From Paratinospora sagittata (lineage: Eukaryota > Streptophyta > Magnoliopsida > Ranunculales > Menispermaceae), in contig CM069598.1 of assembly GCA_035771175.1 (NCBI GenBank), positions 16,787,438 through 16,851,437 of the forward strand: DNA of 64,000 bases. Reading direction: 5' to 3'. The notes under the pieces were generated by a model. That model did not search any database. It saw only the letters and a list, made by a program, of their open reading frames with translations, and was not told the origin of the DNA. Below are positions 36,801-45,800 of the stretch, piece after piece. The translations under genes were made by a program, and so were the position numbers. Numbering within the stretch: the stretch's first letter is position 1; each line of letters starts with the position of its first letter.

Positions 36801-39800
36801 ACATATCCTGGGGCTTGGTTTCCAAGGCGATATGTGATCCTTCCCGGAATAATAGATCTTGAACTTCGCATTGCCACATGCCAAAGTTGTTGGTGTCGTT
36901 GAATTTCTCCACCTCGAGCTTTGCATTGGACATCGAACTTCTTTGTCAAGGTCTGCTTGTGGTTGGGATTTCCTCCGCCATTAAGACCGAAGATATGTAT
37001 GACGCCGAAAAGTGCTTTAAAAAATGATAAACGACTCCAACTAAGCAATATCAATAACTTAGGAGCTGAATCTGCAGAAACTGATTGCACGGTTGCATCC
37101 GGAACGGTCGAAAATGGTGGAAACGAGTCTGACTTTGCTGAAATCAGACGAAAAATGAGTCGGATATGGTTGGTCAACCGAAAATGGATTCAGTCAACTG
37201 CGGGCCGAAAACGGGTTGGACCGGGATAAACAATATCGGGCCGGATGAACAGTTTCGGGCCTGATGAACAGTCGGGCCGGGACGAATAGTGTCGGGCCGA
37301 AACGGCAGAGTGCGGGGACTGTGCCGGATGAACAGTGCCAGGCCGAAACGAGCTGGTTCGGGAGGAACAGTGTCGGGCCGAAGCGAGCTGGGGCCTGATG
37401 AACAGTGTCAGGGTCGAAACAGGCTGGGTCGGATGAACAGTGTCGGGCAGAAACGGATCCTTGGGTCGGATCCGGGTCAGAACTTGGATCCAAAATAACA
37501 CCTAAAAATGATTTAGAGCATGATGTCGAGTCAAAAATAAATAAATAAATAAAATCTATCAACCCAAAAAATGAAATCAGTTAGTTAATACGAAACACGC
37601 AATAGAAAAAAAATGAAAAAAAGGTTTCTTTTGTTGTTGAGTGCGAACAAGAGGAGCAAAAAAACGTTCCCTGAATCGGTTTGAATCGTCGAATAATGTG
37701 ATTCGCACGTGAATCGTAGGATTCACATTGATTTAGACTGATATAGGGGGGATTCACAAGTATTGGGATTCATAGGTGGGATTCGAATCGATGAATGGCG
37801 AATCAAATCGCGAATTGTAGGATTCACGGATTCGAGTTAGGATTCTGTCAACTATGGTTGAGAGGTAATTATGTTCAAGATATAGACTGCAAAGGGGCTT
37901 TGGATGAAAAGGTGATGATAAGTTGATTTCCCTCTTGGTTACACAAAACGCACCAATGTGGAGAATGGCATAGTGAAGGGTGCCTCCTTTGGTCTATCCA
38001 TGATGTTGACATTTCTTTGATCAACAACCCAGCGCAAAACTTGTACCTTGGGAGGAACATGAGCTTTCCAAACAAACAAAGATGAGGGAAAACTAGGGAA
38101 TTGGATAAATCAATGGGAAGGATCAAACAAATATGCTAGAGAAGATGCAAGAGGCCTCCAAGTCGCAAATTCCTTGTGTGGGAACAAGTCATTGAGGTGG
38201 ATCCTAGATGGTATGGTCAAAGAGGTTGAATATCCTCTAGTTCTCTATCTCTAATCTCTCTTTGTAAATGAAGGTTCCACGAAGTAAAGTTCCCTTCCTC
38301 CACTGGGACAAAAAAAAAAGAATGTGAGATTGGCTTATTATGGGAAGAAGACAAAGCAAAAATGAAAGGCTGCCGAAAGAGGTTTGGGGCCACCCGAAAT
38401 GTCTTTGTAAAATCTAATTGTGTTCGCTTTGCTATGTTAAAGGTGTGTGGGGGGAGAGAAAATGTGATGGATGGCAGAAATGAATTTCCAAGGGCTAGGA
38501 TAGGTGGCTCTAATATCCTAGTCTATTGTTGAACTATCCTTGAGATCTTGCTTGAGATGACTTTGACCCACAAGGTATCTTGTCCTCCAGAAACCTACAC
38601 AGCCACTTTGTCACCAAAGTAATGTTTCAACTTTCAACAAAGAACGTGTCCCCATCCCTTGCCCTCCTTTCTCCATAGGTTCGGCTACTTCTTCCCAAGC
38701 TAGAAGGTGATAATTGGTTCCTTTTCTATCACCTTTCCACCATAAATCTTTGATTTTTCTTTCAAGCATCTTACCTCCTTGAAGGTAATCTAAATATGGA
38801 CAAAAAATAGGTTCGGATAGCTTCCAAAACATAGCGAATCAGAGTCAATCTTCCCCCTCTTGACAGAAAGCTTCTTTGCCACTTCCCCGAAATCATGCAA
38901 TGATAGGATCCCAAAATGGTATACTAAATTACTAAGATGGTTTCCTACAAGGAAAGGCCTAAATATTTCATAGGCCAAGAACTCGAGGAATAGCCTATAG
39001 AGAGAGTCAAAGAGTCAATCAGGAGTTGGGTCATGTATATCCCCAATAGTTGGCTTTTTGTCATGTTCTCTTTCAAACTTGAAATCCAATGAAAGCTCCT
39101 TAGGAGTGAATGAGTAAACTTTTAACCTTGGCTTTCCACACCAAGGAAGAAAAGGGTGTCATCAGCAAATTGTAGATGAATGATCTCCACCTTATCCTTC
39201 CCCACTATAATACCTTTGGCCAAAGAAGCTTCTTTTGCTCCGTTCATCGATCTTCCTAGTACATCCACAAGTGAACAAAAAGGGGAAAGCAAATCACCTA
39301 GTCGTTTTTTTTTTTTTTTTTTGAGAAGAAACATAGATGTGTTAAATTAATAACGTAATAAAATCAGTACATAAGTGCACCAGTGGTGCAACCTGTGGGA
39401 TCCATATTGCCATCCAATCTAACAGGTAGCAGCTCGAAAATGAACCACAGAATACATCACCCAAACCAGTCAATAACAACTCAATACATTAAAAGCCCGA
39501 CTCATAACTTCCTCCACCAAAAGAACCCTCATATGTCAGACATACATGATGCCCAATTTACATACCAATTAGATATCGAATAACCTTTTGACCATGGAGA
39601 AGCAAACACCCAAGAACTAGCTAATACTTTAACACTCTAACTTCATTCCAAAGAGTTGCTTCGTCTTTGGCCACATTACTGAAGATTCTGCGATTGCGCT
39701 CTAGCCACAAAGACCACATAGTTGCATGAGAGACAATCATCCCAATCTCCCTGCCCCACCTGTTAAGGCTTAAGTTATGACAGAGAGAGATCCCTTCCGA

Positions 39801-42800
39801 TGTAGTGCGGGGCTGTAGTAGTTTATGACCTGAGGTTGAGTGCCAAAGGTCCCATATCTTCTTTGCATATCTACAGCTGAATAATAAATGGTTCATAGAC
39901 TCACCATCCTGCAAGCATAAACAACAATAGTTGGGGGAAATACAAGTAGTAGGATAATGTTTCTGCAAGACATCGAAGGTGTTGGCCTTGTTATGTGCAA
40001 CAAGCCACCCAAACATCCTTACTTTGGATGGAACATACACCTTCCATACACATGAAGCAAGGGGGAAAGGTGATAATATAGGCCTATCAATGAGAATTTC
40101 AAAAAAAGATTGGCAAGAAAAAGATCCCAATGTACATGCACCAAATAAGTGTGTTTAGGCAATGACTAAGGTTGAGTTGTTCTAATCTAGGATTAAGGAT
40201 GGATATTTCTCTATGAGCAATCCTTGTGAGGCCCCTAGATAGGTGTAAATTCCATCTTGGGGTGTTGGGTCCTATACGAGATGGAATGGTCAAGAATGAG
40301 GCTATATAGGGCTATTGTGCAAGGATGAAGGTTTTAAGGGGTACATAATCCAACCAACTATCCTCCCAAAACCTAAATGTGCGACCATCTCCCACCCGGT
40401 ATTGAACATGTTGGTGAAAGACTGTGTTGAGTGAGGAGATGAACCTCCAAGGGATTTGATAAGATGATCTACCAAGAACCCTGCCACCCACTGCGCTATG
40501 GCACCCTTCATGTCTGTTTTCAATCACTTGGCCCCAAAAGGATTGGCGCTCCTTAGCATATCTCTACAACCACTTTGCACATAGCACAACATTCCTTTGG
40601 GAAATATTGCCCATCCCTAATCCCCCTTTCTCGACTGGTCTCTGAACCACTTCCCATCTTACAAGACTGTTCTTTACTCCTTCACCAACCCCTTTCCACT
40701 GGAACGCCTTGAACAACTTCTTAATCTTCTTGGCCACCCCACTAGGAATTCGAAATATGGCCAGATAATATGAAGGAAGGGCCGAGAGGATTGAACAAAT
40801 GAGAGCTAATCTACCTCCTTTCAACAAGAAAGCCCTCTTCCAACCATCCAATCTACTCGATATTTTGGTGAGTATCGGTTCCCAAAATGCCGAGGCAAGT
40901 GGATTTCCCCCAAGGGGCAATCCTAGATATTTTAGTGGCCAAGATCCCATTGAGCACCTCACTCTATCCGCAAGGCGAAGAATCACTTCGTTGTCCATGT
41001 TTATCCTACACATTTGGCTCTTGCCCATGTTAACCTTCAACCCTAACACCTCACTAAAGCGTTGTAGTGTTGATGGAGTTGATCATGTTTTCCTCGTTGC
41101 CATGTAGTGGGAACAAAGTTTAATCGGCGTATTGTAGCAAGGATACTTCCATCTTCTTCACTCTCACCAAGAAGCCCTTCACCAATCTGTTCTACCTGGC
41201 CTGATTCATCATTTTAGCGAGCCCAGGTTTGTCGTTATCAATAACAAAATAGGAAATAAATCTTATGCAACCATTAATAGATTGATGCCACTTATCTCCT
41301 ATTCCTTTTCATAACAAAAGGCATGGAAATTCCAATCCACATGGTCGCAATTGTTTGAGAGATCAACCTTGAGCACTATTCCTTTTTTAAAGTTACTTTT
41401 ATAATTGTGTACAAGTTCATAACTATGAATTGAGGACTACGTCAAGGAATTCTTTATTGTGTTGTGAAGGATTTTTTGCATTCTAGAAGCAAGAAATTTG
41501 GAGATGATTTTGTAGAGACTTGTTATTGTACAATGGGCCTAAAATCAGACACTTACGAGGATTCCTTCTTTTTTGGAGAGGCAAATGTGGGTATGATTGG
41601 TGCTATTATTTATGACCCCATTCTGATGTTTGCCATAACCCTCAAAAAATCTCCCTTTACTACTTCCCAACAATGTTGGGAAAAAGCAAGAAAGAAGCCA
41701 TCCAAACTAAGAGATTTATTTTCACCATACTCGAAAACAATCATTCTGACTTCTTCCTCAAAAGGTCTTTCCAACCAAATTCTTTCATTTGTGGAGATAG
41801 GATGCCATGCAATTCTTTCAACACCCTAACTACGAGAGAGTCCTTAGTATAAAGGGTTTTAAAGTAAAGCACCTCAAAGGCCAACTCTTGCTTCTCAACA
41901 ATAATGTCCCCATTATGCTTTACAACTTCAGTGATCACGTTCTTGGATTTTTGTTATTCAAAAGTTTATGGAAGATAAAAGGGAGTTGGAGTCAGTTAGT
42001 CATATTTGTTGGCATTGCCCGTTTGCCTATGAGGTTTGGAGTAGATGGCGTTCTCATTTCCCTGTCATGGGAGATGTCGAGGTTGCTATGGATAGTATGT
42101 ATGTTCTTTTTCCATTCCTTCAAAATATCCATGCTTCATGGCGTGAACACTGGGAGGTTGTTTGTTTGGCTGTGTTATGGTCTATATGGAAGGAAAGGAA
42201 CAACAGAGTGTTTCATGATGTCTTCTCCTCGCCGGCTACTGTGTGGGAGAATTCACATTTTTTAGTGTCTTTTTGGGTGGCAAACAGTTGTTTGTCTAAG
42301 GGGCTAGGGTTGGGGGATTGGCTAAGAGGGTGGACAGCCTTTTGTTCTTAGTCAAAGGGGTGCCTCTATGAGGTTTTGTACAGATTGATTATATCCTTTA
42401 CCACATATATATAATACAATACACTTTTAGTTCTTTTTAAAAAGTTTATGGAAGAAACGTGAATTGGCATCTCCTTCCTTTAACCACTTTAATTTAGCTT
42501 TTTGAGCACGGCAGTGGTGTTCTTCGAGGATAACCTCATCTAATTTATTCTTTCCCCCCACTCCCTTTTCACGGCTTCCATTTGCCTTGTCCATTGTTAT
42601 GTCCCTCCTTGTTGTCCTCTTGATTAAGGTTGTGCAACTCCTTCCTTAAGATTATGTTGTCAATAATACCCCTATTCCACTCCTTTTAACTTTGCTTTTG
42701 ACCTCCTTTAGCTTTTACATGAACTTAAACATTTCCCAACCATGTGGTCTAACACTATCCCACCAAAGTCAGCACCATGATATGATGTAAAGTCAAACTA

Positions 42801-45800
42801 AGATACTCATAAACCTAATTCTTCCACCACCTATTTTGGAGATCTTTAAGTTTTCACATGAGCATTTGGGTAGACTTTCATCAACACATTATTTTGTGAG
42901 CTATGGTGAATTCTCTTAAATGGTGCTTTTGTCGGGAAAAATCCTTAAGACCTAAGCCTCAAGATCAAATTGTGAGGCTCACGCCTCATAGTGTCGAGGC
43001 ACAATGAGGCTTAAGGCTCACCTTTCCTTGGTATTTTTCTTTTCAAAATAATTTTTTAATTATAGACTTTTCGGAAGTTTCCGCTGATTCTTTTAGGTTT
43101 TAATTGTGAATAGAAACATCAGCTTATGTGCCAGGTAGATTTGGAGACTTCTTTGTGATTAGAACCCCTTATGGGCAGGTGATTATTAGCTGGCATGGCA
43201 TGATAAGATGTGGCAATATATCTAGAAGGGGGAAAAGAGCAACCTTTAGAAGTACATGGAAGTTTATGTCATCTCTGGCTGCCCAACTCTTTGAGCATTT
43301 GAAGCGTATTGTTGGAAACGAACGCACCTTCCTTTTTTGGAAAGATACTAGAATTGGGAAACATCTTTGGCTGAAACCTTCCCTTCTCTCTTTCATCCAT
43401 CCACTCTACATAATCATCTCATAGCCTCCTTTCTATTATCAGACTTGACTAACCCTCCTTCATCCACTCCATCTTGGAATTTTCATTTCCCTAGAGCATT
43501 AACTTCTAGAGAACAAAGAGAAATTGACATTCTTCTCTCTAGATTGGAAAATCTCAAATTTTATCCAGGCAACAATAAATTTGTTTGGTCGCTTACTTCA
43601 TCAGGCTCCTTTTCTTGCAAATCCTACTTCGATAAGCTCATTGATTGTCCATCCTTACCAATATCTCCTTTACAAAACTTCATTTTGAATGCACATATAC
43701 CATTTAAAGTGATGGTTTTTGGTTGACTAATGGTCCACAACAAGATTAACACATATGATGTGCTTCAGAGATAGTCTCCTTATATTTGTTACTCTCCACA
43801 TTGTCGTCCATTTTGCTTATAGGACGGTGAATCACTAGAACACATTTTCCTATTATGCCCTTTTATCAGAAAATATTGCATAACTTGTTTACCTTTTCTG
43901 GAAACAGATTTAATCCACCCTGGAACCTAGATGAAGCAGTCTCGCTCTTCCACCTTCCAAATTTGTCAAGAAACAAGTTGAAGGTTGGAAGAATCGCTTC
44001 TTTAGCTACCATGTGGTATATTTGGCTTAAATGGAATAGTAGAACTTTAAAACATTGTGTCCAAGGAAGTTGGCCAAACTTGGGAAGAAATCAAGTTCTC
44101 AGCTAGCTCTTGGGTTTATGTTGCCTCCATAAGTAGGGGTTTTTCTTTGTCAAATTGGTCCTTAAGTTGGTCTAATTGTTTGTATCGAATTCACAGTTCT
44201 TAAGTCATGTCATCTACTTTTTAAGAAGCTAGTTAACGGGTGAGTTGGGGTGGTAGTGTTGAATCTGGACTTGGGGTCCTGATATTAATACTTCTGTGGT
44301 GGTGGTTTTAGCTCCATTTGGATTGAGTAGGGAGTCTAAGCATTTTCTGATGCTTATCCTTAATATTGTAATTTTTCTTTTACGAATGAATAAAATATAA
44401 TTCTTGTTTCTGCTAAAAAAAAAGGATTATTTTTCTTTTATTTAGGAGAAAATAAAGTGCCTCTCTTAAAAACGTGAAGAATTTTGCCTTAGGGGGGCTA
44501 CCACAAAACCCTTGCATGGGTCCCTTGGTACAGCCTTGATGCTTATGCCTTCTGCAAAAGGTCCCTTACTAGTAATATTTTTTTAAGTTTAGTGACAAAA
44601 GAACTTGTTTCCTTGGTTGTAGAATCAATAAAGTAAATAAATAAATAGTTTATTAAACTTCATGCTTATATATCTTACCCTCGCAAAGTAAATAAAAATG
44701 TGAGAATTGAGGATGAAGTATTTTTAAGTCTAATAGCTATATTGGAGTTGTACTCTTGATCGAAAAACTTAACTATGGATGTTATGTTTCACTTTGATAT
44801 TGATTTTGAAAGACTATTCATTTACATTCATCATAAAAATAAAAAATAAAAATAAAAAATAAAATAAAATAGGAATTACTGACAAACTAAGCTAACTATT
44901 TCAATGGAAACTATTAAAATTCCCATGTGCACATATTCTTCAGCATTTTTAGCATGTATGGACTATGGAATGGTTCAAAACATTTTTCAAGATTTTAGCC
45001 GAACAGACCAAGTAATTGTTATTTGCTAATCATGAAACTTTTCTTGAGAAACAGTTTCACCGGATTGTTTTCTGAATATTTTCATTAACTAAGAATTATG
45101 TCCAATTCTGTCGTTATGCATTGCTTCATTCCTGCAAAAATTGAAATACACATTTTTAACTTAAAATACTTCACAACCCAATCTGTAGAAATCTTTGCTC
45201 TCCAATTGTATGCAGCAGCAAAATTAGTATCTATTTTTCATTTGAATCTCTTAGAATAAAGACACTGAAATTTGTACAATTGCTTTCTTTCCAATTAATT
45301 GATTACCACCATTATTATCAAAGACTTAAAACTTGAGTGGGTTGTACTACTCATCTTAATTAACATTGAACTGTACCTCTTAGTTGTGTATCCATTGAAT
45401 TCTTGAATTCTTAATACACGAGTATATTCTCATTATGTTTCGAGTTTGAAACATCAAAACCAACTCCAAAATGACTTTTTGATTACAAGCATAAAATGCA
45501 CATCATTACCATGCAGTACATGAGAGAGTGCATTCTTGGGAACTTCAGGAGGAGGCTACTCACAGTATTGAAAACAGATAATGATCTTCAGCGGCCTACT
45601 ATTCTGGAGGCACTGATCCGCAGGCATATCAGCATAATCCATCTAGCAGAGCAACACATCAGTATGGATCTTACCCAAGGCATACGAGAAGTCTTGCTAA
45701 CAGAGGCCTTCTCTGGACCAGTTTCTGCCCTGCACTTGTTTGAAAAGCAAGCAGATCAACATACTGGATCTGCCGGTGAAGCTGTCTGTAACTGGTATAT

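Noticed and set aside
37190..37562. Pro/Ser/Arg-rich repetitive proteins on the minus strand
   Set aside because: They are translations of the GC-rich minisatellite in several frames, so the open frames reflect repeat composition.
11587..44415. The L1 ORF2 pieces as independent host genes
   Set aside because: All are truncated, frameshifted, end in the same L1 3' motif and several have exact target duplications, so they are transposon relics.
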